Source: Knoxdaviesia capensis
Lineage: Eukaryota > Ascomycota > Sordariomycetes > Microascales > Gondwanamycetaceae
DNA length: 64,000 nt
Assembly (NCBI GenBank): GCA_001510575.1
Contig: LNGK01000005.1
Span: forward strand, 2,542,574 to 2,606,573
Direction of reading: 5' to 3'
Positions 46,617 to 58,095 of this stretch are shown here, one piece after another (positions within the stretch are counted from its first letter, which is position 1; the number at the start of each line of letters is the position of its first letter). Both the position numbers and the translations under genes were made by a program. Under the pieces are notes generated by a model. That model was not told the DNA's origin. It did no database searches and worked only from the letters and a program-made list of their open reading frames with translations.

Positions 46617-48235
46617 GGTGATTGTATATGTAGGCAGGAGAGATATAATACAAAATTCAAAACAGATGGGCGAAATGGCACGCGGAAAAGGAAACAACTA
46701 CAGGTGAGAGTTTGGAAGGGATGAAGAAACGGAACGAGAAATTATGGACCGAGAAAAAAATCGGACCGTGATGTAACAAGTCCCGATTAGTTCCAGATGA
46801 AACAGCGCGAGGTAGGAACGGCCGACGCCTACAAAGTGTTCCATGACTGTTCGACACTATCTTATCAATCGGATGACACAGCTGGATTCCAGATAGGAGC
46901 AAGAGTCGGACGAGTTCGGCACAACCCGGCTCTGGAGGTTCGCAGGCTTCGGTTCCCTTTTCCTCCGGCGATCTTTCCTCTCCTACGCTGTGGAGGACAG
47001 AAGCACATGAAGCTCACATGTGCTTTTTACAGGCCTGTGACAAAAGATGCATTTGGTGGGGAAACCCTGCTTGACGGCCACCAGAACAGTCTCCGGCCAT
47101 ATGCCGCCACAGACACTGCGGAGTCGGATGCCAGAATAACGACCGACCCCGAGGATGCGGCAACAGCACCGAACACGCCCGCAAAAATCGGGGAGTGTGC
47201 GAAGTACGCGTGCCGTTTACCCCAGAAATCTGACACGGTAGAAAAGTCCTCGCTTGCAGACCCCGGATTTCACTTCCAACCCTGTGGTCCCCATATGTAC
47301 AGTACACGGGAATACGACTTGTCACATCCTGAGCTCTCCCCGGTGTCTAGTTTTGCGCCCGACCTCTCTTTCCCCTCTCTCCTTGTTTCTCAGCGCATGT
47401 CCTTTTGTGACTGACCTCTCTGTGGCTGCCGAACTACGGTCGCCTTGTTCAAAACTGGACCCCGGTATAGGCGGTCTTCACTTGGTTGTGCGTGGTGATT
47501 TTCACGAGGTTACGCCTGTGTGTCCCAGTTGTCCATGCGCTCTCTAGCCTCCACTGCCGGTGCATTGCCAAGTTTGAAAGCAGGCGAACATCGACTTGGG
47601 GAGTGCTTGCCCCGAAATACTGTACTCCGTATGATGGAAATGCTGCTGATACTGGCTGCTTTTTGGAGCCCGTGTGTTTGCCTGAAGAAAAGTGGCTTTA
47701 GACGTAGCAGAAGTTTGGCCTCCGTGAATGGGTATATTAGTGCAGTGGAACAGCCTGCACCGTCTCGAGGATGCTGAAGCCGCACCCACACACATTGCAC
47801 TCTTCAATATCACCCTGGGGCTGTAGTGGACAGCATTGTATCTCTGACATTTGGAATAATACGCCCGCCGACGGACAACAAGCATTCCTGCTTATCTACA
47901 GCTGTAACTGGCGTCTCAGATCCTCCCTCTCTAATCTTTCACAGAGAGTGTGTCCATTAGTGATCCATCCCGGTTCCTTCTTTTATGTGTATCTTTAATT
48001 GTACCATAGCCCGTCTCCCTCTTCACTGTCGACCTCGTTCAACTCCGGACGCTGTCTTCTTCACCGCCCCGTTTCTGTTTCTCTCACTCTTGATACCCAC
48101 ACCTTTTCTATCATCCTCTCGTTTTATTGACTCGAGCAAGAGTCATCCGGCATACCAACAACTTCATCTCTTCAACAATACAGTCCCAGCCCCGAAGGTT
48201 CACGGTATACGATTCCCATTACCAGCTCCGTCACA
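46617..48235. other. Divergent promoter region between the AhpD-like gene and the dicarboxylate carrier
   Basis: Both promoters should lie here; the right 300 bases (47,940-48,230) are C/T-rich as expected for the carrier leader. An ATG-initiated 205-codon plus-strand frame (46,797-47,414) is listed separately. TGTACAGTACA is at about 47,297 and TACTGTACTCCGTA at about 47,619. Confidence 0.5.
46797..47414 (+). CDS. Possible uncharacterised ORF, 205 aa
   Basis: ATG-initiated open frame (MKQREVGTADAYKVFHD...), unusually long for chance at this base composition, with mildly elevated third-position G/C. No domain, signal peptide or membrane segment is recognised. It sits in the divergent promoter interval, starting 181 bp upstream of the AhpD-like gene's ATG, which argues against it. 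Equally likely a chance frame. Confidence 0.22.
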   Translation: MKQREVGTADAYKVFHDCSTLSYQSDDTAGFQIGARVGRVRHNPALEVRRLRFPFPPAIFPLLRCGGQKHMKLTCAFYRPVTKDAFGGETLLDGHQNSLRPYAATDTAESDARITTDPEDAATAPNTPAKIGECAKYACRLPQKSDTVEKSSLADPGFHFQPCGPHMYSTREYDLSHPELSPVSSFAPDLSFPSLLVSQRMSFCD

Positions 48236-49855
48236 ATGGCCCAGAAGAACACGAAGAAAGAGCCTTTCTGGCTTGGGTAAGTCAACCACTCCGGTTCAGT
48301 TGTTCGCCAATCTCGAGATATCACGGTGATGATACACTCGCTTCAGTTTCAAACTAACTCACCATCGTTGAAATCCAATAGCGGTGCTGCAGCATCCATA
48401 TCCGTCTGCTTCAGTAGGAATCCAACTATCACCGATAGAGTAGTGAATCCAATCTCCAAACAGTATCAATATTAACAGAGCACTCTCCCTCCGTCCAGCA
48501 CATCCTCTTGACCAGACAAAGTAGTAAGTAGCCAACCTAGACCACACTGCAGCCATGCTTCGGGAGTCCCGGACCGACCCCCGAACCCGACCCCGGAACC
48601 CAAGCTGACACCATTCCCGACAGCCGGATGCAGGTATTGAAATCGCGAGAGACCATGTACCGGACCATGTACACCTTCGCCTCACGAGATGGTACGCAGT
48701 GCCCCCCTCCAACCGTCTTCCCCCTATCCCCCGGTATGCTAACATACAGCCCCCAACTGCCCGCAGGCATCTTCTCCCTCTGGCAGGGCCTCTCGGCCTC
48801 CATCCTCCGCCAATCCACCTACTCCACCGCACGGTTCGGGCTGTACGCGGTCCTGGCCGCCCGCGCCCGCGAGTACTCCGGAGTCGAGAAGCTGTCGATG
48901 GCCGCCACTATCACGTGTGCGGGCGTCGCCGGCGGCCTCGCCGGCCTGGTTGGAAACCCCACCGAGGTGGTCCTGGTGCGCATGTGTGCCGACGGCGCGC
49001 GGCCGGCGGCGGAGCGGTTCAACTACTCGAACGCCGTCGAGGGCTTCTTCCGCGTCGCCAGAGACGAGGGCTTCGCGGCGTTTGGAAAGGGGCTTTCTGC
49101 AAATGTGACGCGGAGTGTGCTGATGAGTGAGTGACCACCCCCGGTCCCTACACTAGTAGGCTCGTATGCAGTCAGTGTAACTGACAACTTTGGCTTTTCC
49201 TCCTCCTTTCAGACGTTTCTCAAATCGCCACGTAAGCCTTATCACCCCTCCATGCTCCCCAGAAATATCATGCCAGGGCCCTGACTAACAGCCCAAACAG
49301 TTACGCCACCGCGAAATCTCAATTGCTGCGTCACGCAGGCATGCAAGACGACATGAAGACGCACGCCATTTCATCGTTGCTCGCCGGAACCATGGCCACG
49401 ACGCTGTGTGCGCCGGCCGATGTGTTGAAGAGCCGGTTGCAGAGCGCAAAGGGCACTGGAGGCGCGGTATATATATCATCCACCACCATGAGGAGAAACC
49501 AAAAGAAGAAACTGAAATGAAGGATCTTCACAAACATGCATGTGTCTGATCCAAAACGTACTGACCTCGAACTTTCTCAGCAGACTCTCACCCAAGTCAT
49601 CAAAACCGGCCTGGTCGAAGAAGGCCCCCAGTTCCTGATGAAGGGCTGGACTCCCGCCTGGCTGCGGCTAACGTAAGTTGCACGCCCATCAACGATGCAG
49701 CGCCCAGCGTCAGAAGCATACAGACAACAACCGTCCACCCGCTAATCTCCCTCGTAAACAGCCCGCACACCGTCCTCACCTTCGTCTTCATGGAACAGCT
49801 GCGCCTGCTTGTGCAGTGGCGACACGGCCCGAAGTTGGAGAAAATGGAGGTGTAA
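48236..49855 (+). CDS. dic1: Mitochondrial dicarboxylate carrier (SLC25 family)
   Basis: Nine exons: 48,236-48,276, 48,382-48,413, 48,499-48,523, 48,624-48,691, 48,767-49,126, 49,213-49,231, 49,301-49,466, 49,581-49,672 and 49,762-49,855. The total is 897 nt (298 aa), all introns GT-AG. The protein has the three tandem carrier repeats, each with its signature: THPLDQTKYRMQ (repeat 1), GNPTEVVLVRM (repeat 2) and CAPADVLKSRLQ (repeat 3). The downstream G-x-W/F-x-G-type motifs GIFSLWQGLSA, GFAAFGKGLSA and GPQFLMKGWTPAWLRL are present. Dic1 exchanges malate or succinate for phosphate across the inner mitochondrial membrane and feeds the TCA cycle and gluconeogenesis. The N-terminus (MAQKNTKKEPFWLGG) matches fungal Dic1. 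Exons 2, 3 and 6 are micro-exons of 32, 25 and 19 nt. Confidence 0.93.
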
Positions 49856-50421
49856 AATCCACCACCGAATGTTCCACATTCTCCCGTTGGCCACTCTCAG
49901 TTGAGTTGCCGGATGCTCAAAGCTCGCAGTCTTCGCGGAACGCCGCCAGTCGTGAGAGCCGCGATATCGCAGTTCGGCAAACAGAAGCAGAAAAGACAAT
50001 CAGACATTTAGGTAATCTCGACATCAGATAAACTTCAAACCGGCCCGAGAGAGAGCCCAAAACCACTCTCGTCACCATAGTCCGCGTCATGTTTTTTTGG
50101 AGGTGAGCGGCACAGGTCTTTTAACTTCGGAACACACAGTTGTTTTTGAGTTATTCATCATCAGCAAGGGTATCGTCATAGCCGTGTGGCTGTAAATTGT
50201 TTGCTCGCTCACGATATTTTGTTCGAGAGGGGGGGGAGGACAGGAATGTTCTCTCAGCAGATAGAGAGGATACACCTAGGGATATATATCCACAAACGAA
50301 TTATATCCTGCCCAGTTAGAAAGCAAAAAAACTCCACAAGAAAAAAGAACTACCCGTATAAAACTCCCTCATTGACTTTGCAGAAAAATAAAACGAAAGA
50401 TCAAAAGTTGGGCAACTGGCC
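49856..50421. other. Convergent 3' intergenic region
   Basis: 566 bp between the carrier and transcription-factor 3' ends. A/T-rich toward 50,280-50,400. No gene seen. Confidence 0.6.
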
Positions 50422-53316
50422 TTAGAAGCCAAATTCAATCACGTTGGGCCGGTTAAGCCACTCGAAATTTGTCATGTCCTCCCACGAAAGCTCTCCAAAC
50501 GACGGGTTCAGTTCATAGCCCGGCTGGTTGAGCACCTCTGCAATCTGGTCATCTGACATAGCGGAGAACTGGATCGGTTCAGGCCACATCGCGTGTTGCG
50601 GGTGTGGCTGCTGCTGTTGTTGTTGGACATATTGCGGCGGCGGCTGCTGCCGGTGTGGGTGTGGTTGTGGAGGGGGCGCCATGGGCTGCGGAACACCCGG
50701 CTGGGACTGCGGTCCAGATCGATCGCCAAATCCTGGCCTATGCATGGATGGACCACTACCCCCACTGATTGGACCTCCGGCTGCTATTTCTGCCGATGAC
50801 GCATATCCAGACGAAGTGGAGACTGATGCATGGGGCTGCTCAACTACCGCAGGAGTCCCGCCAGTGGGGGTCATGTTACTACTGCCACCCTGGGCCATTT
50901 CCGACGGCACCGACCGGCGAGCTATCCGTCTCAGGTACTTGCCATACAGCGTTGACATGCCTTTGCGTTGCTTGGTAATCGATCCAATACGTTCAAGCAC
51001 ATCCGCCGTTTCTTCAATCAAGTTCCGGATGCTTGATACAAGACTAGAGTTCGCTGCTGAGTACGCGCTGAGTGTCAAGGCAAAGCACGCCGCAAACGAG
51101 ACCATAATGGCGGTGTTGTTGGGCATTGATTGCAGTTGGGGTTCTCCTTGAATGGCTGCACGCATAACGGCAAGGGCTGATGAAAGCCCAGCGTTGCGGA
51201 AAAATTGCCGAACCTCCATTGGGGCTGTCGGGTGGTTCATTACGGCGCCGTACATGGACAAGCGAGTGTGCGTCACCAAGATTTCAACATACGGTGGCAG
51301 TCTCTGCTGAGGGCCAGACCCAATTGTGGCGCCCCATTTAGCCTGCCACTGATCAAAGAACCCCTCGATTGCCTCTTGAATGGATTGGGCAATGGCGCCG
51401 CCATCTGAGACATTGCGATTTTGGGACTTGTCGCAGATCTCCCGAACGGTAGAAAAGAGTCCATCTAGATCTCGACGCAAGACTGCCATCGACACTAGGT
51501 GGCCGTCTTGGGGGTCCGCAATGGGTGAATGGGGCCAGTTGTCGCAATCTCGGATAGACCGCGTAATCGGGACGGTGTAACTCCGGCCACGAGCCAGAGC
51601 CATTCCGCGCTCCAAAACAAAGAGCGCCAGCCAGCAACGCTCCCTTCTCCTAAGGAGCCGCTGGCCGAGGTCTGATGCAGGATGAACATTGCTAAAGCCA
51701 TCAATTGCCAGAGCAGTTTGCGGGTCAATGCAGTCTCCTCGTGTCAGCGTGGTGCTAGCTACAGCCGACATGTTGTTATTCGAGGGTGAGGTATCTGATC
51801 CCGCTCCAACCATGGCCATAGGGACTGGAATTTTGTGTAGTGAGAGATCGATGGCAATCGTGGTTGCAATGGCTACAAACAGGCCAGTTTCGTCGTCCGT
51901 GCTATGGTCACCGGGTGACATCCAAGGGACATTGAGCAGGTAGGCCAGAACAATTTCAACCGATTTGTGGCGGTTTGTGGCAACGAGGTGTGCGAGTCGG
52001 GTGCAATGCGTAGACAATCTTTTCGATAGGGCGCCGGCCGAGGGGATGAAGAGGGCAGATGCAGCCATGATTGATGTACAGAGGAAGGCAGATCGAGAGC
52101 GAGTGAAAGTGGGGGTGTAGATGGAGGGGTCGAGTCCCCAGCGGGTATGAGCCAGGTGCTTGTGGAAGCTAGAGGCGAACAGAAACTATTGTTAACAGCT
52201 GAGGGAATTAAGGAAAGATGTGACGTTGCTGTCCCAAATCAAAGGCTTCGCTGATAACTCACAATGCAAACAATGACTCGGCCTCCTCCTCACTGACATA
52301 TCCCATTGAAATAGGGTCAATATCATCTCCAACGTCGAGGTTGACGCGGACTGAGGTAAAGAAAGATTCGATTTCGTCGTCATCCGGAGAAGCTGACCCA
52401 TTGGTTTGCTGATCAGTTGGGGCTGGCCGGGAAGGTCGCTTCTGGGGCGGACTGGGCACATTCGCGGGGGATAGCTGAAGGTGCGACGCCCTTGCCAACA
52501 GTTGTAGAGGGTTCTCGGCGTCATCCACAGCCACGGCAAGGCTTTCCTCGGGTTCCACAGCCCCAGACACGCTGCGGGCAAAGGTGTTGTTCGAATTGCT
52601 GTTGGGGCTGTTGTCGAAAACGGGCTTGACGTCCGAATCTCGGCGAACAGAGGATAAGGAATCATCTCCGGGTGAAGTGGAGGAAAGGTGATGGCTCATT
52701 AATGTCGAGGAAGAACTCATAGGAGCGGCTGAAGTATCGCGCATGTGGGAGCGGTTGGCTAGAATCGTGGTAGGTTGTTGCGGTTGATGGTTCGCCGAAG
52801 TGGAGGAGCTAGCGCCAGTAGAGGAAGTCGCCGGGCCAGTTGCAAGGGCAGACCCGGGGCCAGATACCTCATCGATGAGGGCAAGAAGGTCATCGACAAC
52901 CTTATCATCTTCGACCGTTTGCTCTCCGGTGTTAAGTCTCTTGACAGCCTCGCGAATCTGGAAAACGGCTTTATCCAGGCCTTTCCGCTTGCTACACAGT
53001 AGTTCACGCAACGTAACCAGGTTAGCATATCAAAGCACGGCATAAACAAGCGTGGCATTCAAAGCAGAGATGTCATATGATAGAGGATCACGATCCGATC
53101 CCGGCTGATGATGACAGGTGTGTGAGAACAGGTTGCGCCTTACTTTTTAATGCCTTTTTGGCGGCCGGGTTGGAACACGGGTCGAATACATTGTGAGCCG
53201 AGTTGGAGGCATCGTTTACATCGGCGCTGGTCTGGCGAGCCCTCGCATTTGACTTTACTGCGGCGGCACACCAGGCATGCAGCCTGCTTTTGGTGGAAAG
53301 AAGGCTGGGAGTCCAT
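50422..53316 (-). CDS. Zn2Cys6 fungal transcription factor
   Basis: Three exons: 53,316-53,144, 52,991-52,263 and 52,168-50,422, total 2,649 nt (882 aa), with introns of 152 and 94 bp (GT-AG). The ATG at 53,316 lies in AAAAATGG. The Zn cluster uses Cys14, 17, 24, 33, 36 and 43 (C-x2-C-x6-C-x8-C-x2-C-x6-C) with basic RRSKVKCEG, followed by the linker PGRQKGIKNKRKGL and a short coiled-coil-like helix (DKAVFQIREAVKRLN). A Ser/Thr/Asn-rich disordered segment follows. The fungal middle-homology region (about 290-650) includes LFAFFHKHLAHTRWGLDPS and RCWLALFVLERGMALARGR. The C-terminus is Gln/Pro/His-rich with a poly-Gln run and ends in an acidic/aromatic stretch (SWEDMTNFEWLNRP), a plausible activation domain. 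The target pathway cannot be told from sequence. Confidence 0.92.
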
Positions 53317-55831
53317 TTTTACTATCGGGAACCAAGGGGGCAAACGTCTTCCAGCATGATCCTAAGGCGGAAAACACGACGGGGAAAGGGAGCGGTTCGA
53401 AGGGTGGAAGTGAGTCGCGGTCCGAGAGATCTCGGGACCCTCGGAAAGCCTTTGCAAATGAGTTCGGCGCTTAGATGAGATGGAGTAGGAAACACAACAA
53501 ATATCGGGCCCCCGAGACGGGGCTCGACTGACGTCAAAATAATGGACAGAGGGGAACGATCGACGTGAGAGGTGCAGAGGGAAATGAGGTAGTTCGCAAT
53601 TCAGAGCTGGAGATAAACATAAAATTAAAATTGAAAAGAATTGAAAGAGAAAAGGGGTTTCGCCTCCGGCAAGAAACTTTGTGTGGAAACACAAATTAAA
53701 GAGAAAGTGATGAACTGAAAGAATAAGTGAGGTCACTAGAAATAGTCGTCGATACTTTCAATTGAGCAATATAAGAATCTTGAGATTTCAAGAATATATT
53801 AAGGGGACACCACCACGACGATTGTGTGGGGATTCAGGATAAGATATGAGAATTGTGGCCAAAAAACGGCACTTTGAGTTATCGAGACAAGAGCATCAAA
53901 CGTCAGAGGTGATGTCGTAAGTGGTGTTGAGAGACCAAATCGGGAAGATGCGGACGTAGGCAATGTTGGATTTGAGATAGAGCGAGGGTTGCAGTTCCAG
54001 AGATGACAGAAAGAAATGTGACGAAATAAGAAAAAGAGATGGCGATGAGGATGATGATGATTACAGACACAAAAGAGACTCAAGAGAGGAGGATGAGACG
54101 TGTGAGACTATACATATGTCGCTTAGAAGATTTCAGAGAAGGACAAAATGATGAAGGGAGAAGAAAGATTGATCGGAACGGAGTCCAAAATTTTGAGATG
54201 GAGGGGGGAAATCGGATGAGTAAGACAGGCCGACGACAGGGAGAGACACAAGAAGGAGCGGAATTGGAGGAGCAGCTGAAGGAGGAACGGAAAAAAAAAA
54301 GAAGAGGAAGGAGTGGGGGGGATGGGAGGGGTGGGAGAGAATATCAAATGGAAGGAGCGAATGAGGGAATGAGGGAATGAGGGAGAAATCAACGGATGGG
54401 AAGAAACGGCTAAGGAAGGAAACAAAGCCGAGATGGTTCCAGGAGCATGGAAACTCTAGGGAAGGAAGCACCGAGAGCCAGGACAAGAGACGGTCAAAAA
54501 AGGGCAGGACGAAAATCTGGGGAAAGGGCACACCAGAGACGAGAGGCTAAGACAGGAAAGAACGAGGGGGGGTGAGCAAGTTGTGACCGAGGAATGGGAA
54601 AGTCGGGGCCAGGCGGAAATAAAAAAAGAAGAGAACAAAATCAGAGGAAAGAATTGTGGAGGGGGAATGGTATGGTAAGAAAGTGGAGATTTGCGTTTTG
54701 AGTTTAAGTGTGTTTGGGGGCGAGAGCAACGCAACACCAGACCGAAGCGAAAAAATGATGAGCACACAACCCGGCACGAAAACGCTTGAGAGGAAACGAG
54801 GCGGAGAGAGGAGAGAGGAGAGAGGAAAAAACGGGGACCGACCGGCTGCCAGGTGTTCTTGGTCACGTCAAACGAAAAATCCGGGGATGGTGTGGTCAGT
54901 GGCCACTGGCCAAGAAACCAGGCGGTCACGTGTGACGGACTATTCTTGGCGTTCTTCGTTCGTCTTCTTCGCCTTCGAGCTGTTGTGTTGAGTTGGTCGT
55001 TCGTCCTCGGGCTCTGGTTTGTGGTAGTCCGGTTGGTTCCGTGCGTCTCGTTCTGGCTTATGATTGTGGTTGCTTTATGCAGTGGCTGACACACCGAAGT
55101 CTCGTGGACGAGCATCAAGAGGACTGCCCCGAAACGCTGGCGGATGTTGTTGCTGCACGTATAAAGCAACAGTGCCACCTGGATGCGTTTGTGCTTTGAC
55201 CGCGCGACCTGGATGTTGCTGCTTGTACGCCCAATGGCCGTAGCACCGCCAGCTTGGATTCTCATGTTAGTACCCGGAGCCATATTGATACAGTTACGAG
55301 TCACTATCGTTCAAGTATTAGATCTTTCTTCGTGTGTGAACTGCAGGTGCTCATACGGTGCCTATATGGCAAGTAAGTTTGCATGTGAGACTGTACGTAG
55401 AGCCTGTCCCGATCGGCAGTTTGTCTTCGCTTCACTCGCCCCTCCCTCCTAAAGATTCTCCTTACAAATTCGCTCCCTCCATATCGTCGATGTTCGCCTT
55501 AGAGTCCCTGTAACATCTTTTCTTTTCAAGGAAGGCTTGATATCTGACGCGGGAAGTAGCCCTATCTCACCTATTGGTGCAGGACGCATCTTCTCATCAA
55601 TCGGCAGGTACAAATATTGTTAACGAACTTTTGTTGGAGCCTCTGCAGGGGAGCAAAGGCAGCTTCCCCTGTCTGATCTGGGGATTGAAGATAGCAGGAG
55701 CCATCGTCCTCAGAGAAGCAAGAACTCCCCTCTTCTATGCATGTATTCCGTCTGTCTGGTTTCTGTTCATCTTCATTCACCACACAGCCCATCCCATATT
55801 GCAAAAGTCAGAACATGTCTTTCCTCTCTAT

Positions 55832-55857
55832 CTCCTCTCTCTCTCTCTCTCTCTCCT
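55832..55857 (+). repeat. (CT)n microsatellite
   Basis: About twelve CT units with one CTC interruption. Confidence 0.85.
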
Positions 55858-57867
55858 CGACACGAACCATCTCTCACATCTCGGGCTCTCATATCCCTTC
55901 ACATGATATCTTCCAACAATTTCGATACAGGCTGACCAACCCATTCCCATAGTGCCGGAAGGGACCGGCAGAATGGCCATGACGCTGGTAGGAGAAAGAT
56001 CGGCGGCCGACGTCCCAACCGTGCCTACCGCCCCCACCCCACAAGATCTCGGTGCGGCCAGAGCTGCCGCACCGATTGTCGCAGCGAAAGCGGCCGCCGA
56101 AGCCGACGGGCCCGCCGCCGCTGCTGCTGCCCATGTCACTGTTGCTGATGCCCACGCTGCCGCCATAAGACTGGAGGAGGCAGGCTGCCGCCCACGAGGG
56201 AGCGGGAACTGATGGCTGGTGCAAAGTTTTTCAATTCATTCCGTTAATAAAATGCTTTTCTGCTTCGAAGTTCAGCTGCATCCTGTATTTGTACTCGTAA
56301 GTATGCTAATAGGCGACCATAACAACAGGCTCCAACACACGAGTTGAAATACCATTTTCCCATCATCTAACCAGCACGCCGCCAGTGGCCTCTTGCACTT
56401 ACTTCCTCACTACACTACGAGTGCATATCGTCTTCGTCGGGGGCGCGACTCATAGGCCCAAACTTCCCCAGAGAAACCCCAGGATCGAAGCATTTTAGAG
56501 GGTCCAGCCCACTATCCCGGCTCCCGGTTTCCCCTCTGTTTTTCGCTTAGTGTCTCTTTCGTTAGCCGTGGAACTCGTCAAGATACCTTTTATAGCTTAA
56601 AAGTCCGCTTCAGCTCAGGCTTAGCCGTGGATCGGATCATCACTTCACAGGCAAAAGTTTGTGGCTTGTGATTCACGACAAGTACCCAAACCTGGGGAAG
56701 AACACGAACTTGTTTGGCCATCGCCACGGTCGAAATCTCCAAAAAAATGTTAGCTCGGCCTGAAACCGGCGTCTCGGCCGGTCGAAATAAAAGCCAAATA
56801 GCCTGGGTTGGTCTTATTCGTTTGGCGAAGCTATTACATCGTCGACCGCCGGGGGCCGGGATAGTCTTCATTCCGATGTGCTGCCTGGTGGCTAAGAAGG
56901 CGATTATTCAAAGTCTCATCGATATCTTCGTTTGATTGATTAGCCAGGCCCTGCTCTCTCCAAAGGGGGCGCTCGAGATTGTCCCAGAGCGTCCATGGAA
57001 TTTAAGTGTAGGTCAGCTCCCCGGCATTTCACGTATTCTTGAGCCTCAGGCACGAGGCCTTGTAAAGACGACTGGTCAGATTACTCCGACGTAAAATGGC
57101 CTGCGTGTTGGTGATCTCCTTGGCGCAGCCATCCGAGTTAATTTACCAGGTAAGCATGTTGTTTCTTTCTGTAGTTTCTTGATGATTGTTCAAGGCCAAG
57201 AAATCACAGGTATTACTTCGGTATTTTCGAAGAACGCAAGATCAAGTGTCTGCGCTATGCATGAAGCATCTGGCTAGCATATGATCTCAAGCCTCATATA
57301 GTCTTGCCATAATCTCCTTTGAAAGTTTGCTGGTCTGGCAGATTTCTCCGTCTCTCGGCCTGAATGGCATTCCCTACGGCTCAACCCTTCATCGTTATAT
57401 CGACGGAAGCACCCATCAGAGAAAGGGCTGGTAGTGGAAGATCCCGTCCCACTTACCAACCCTTGGCCACTGTTACCACGGTTCCGAGTCACGACAGCCC
57501 ACACACCATATGCTGGTCGTAATAAGCGTTGCAGTGCGGAATGGAATCATTTTTTTTTTCGCGACTGATGTCGAAGCTGAAAAGGCCCTGCCCCTTGTCG
57601 AACTGTTGAACCCGGCTCCAGAACTCAAAAGAACCCCCCCTCAAGCTCAAGAGCGGACTTATCCCGCCGATGAACTTTCCGGACATTTGAAAAGCACTCC
57701 GCTACGATGATTTTCCATCAGATAGAACAGACAGAGTTGAGCACGCATCGGTAGAGGAATAAGATAATACGTGCTTGACTAACCAACCGGTCTATATGTC
57801 GCTGAACCATAAAAGCAAAGTGTAAACACCAGATAGCCTGATCGTAAAAGTTGTGGCAAACAAAAAA

Positions 57868-57881
57868 TAACCCTAACCCTA
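57868..57881. repeat. Interstitial telomere-like motif
   Basis: TAACCCTAACCCTA in A/T-rich non-coding sequence. Confidence 0.7.
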
Positions 57882-58095
57882 CATATAACCGTATATCGTG
57901 ACGCCCCAGTAGAATAGTACTGCATGCTAGCCTGAGACAGGAAAGAAAAAAGACTGAAACCCCCATCTGAAAAATATCAAAAAGAAAACAACCAGAGGAA
58001 GGTAGATAGGTAGTCTAAGAAACAGGTAGCATTGTAATTCAAATGAGACATGGGCTGACCTGTGGGTCATGGGACCGAAGTAGTTGTTTGAGAAT

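Larger units (their letters stand above)
53317..58095. other. 4.8-kb intergenic region with long purine-rich leader
   Basis: From 53,317 to about 54,850 the plus strand is G/A-rich (C/T-rich on minus), consistent with a long leader for the Zn2Cys6 gene. A CT microsatellite is at 55,832-55,857. A local G/C-rich island at 55,950-56,215 has open frames on both strands (Ala-rich 86 aa on plus, Gly-rich on minus) but no known domain. Telomere-like TAACCCTAACCCTA lies at 57,868-57,881. Frames at 56,590-56,935 and 57,274-57,710 are short and unrecognised. Confidence 0.45.

Noticed and set aside
45502..46707. 401-codon plus-strand frame
   Set aside because: Antisense to the AhpD-like gene, whose own exons have a matching domain, splice sites and SKL end. 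The plus frame is Arg/Val-rich and lacks an early ATG.
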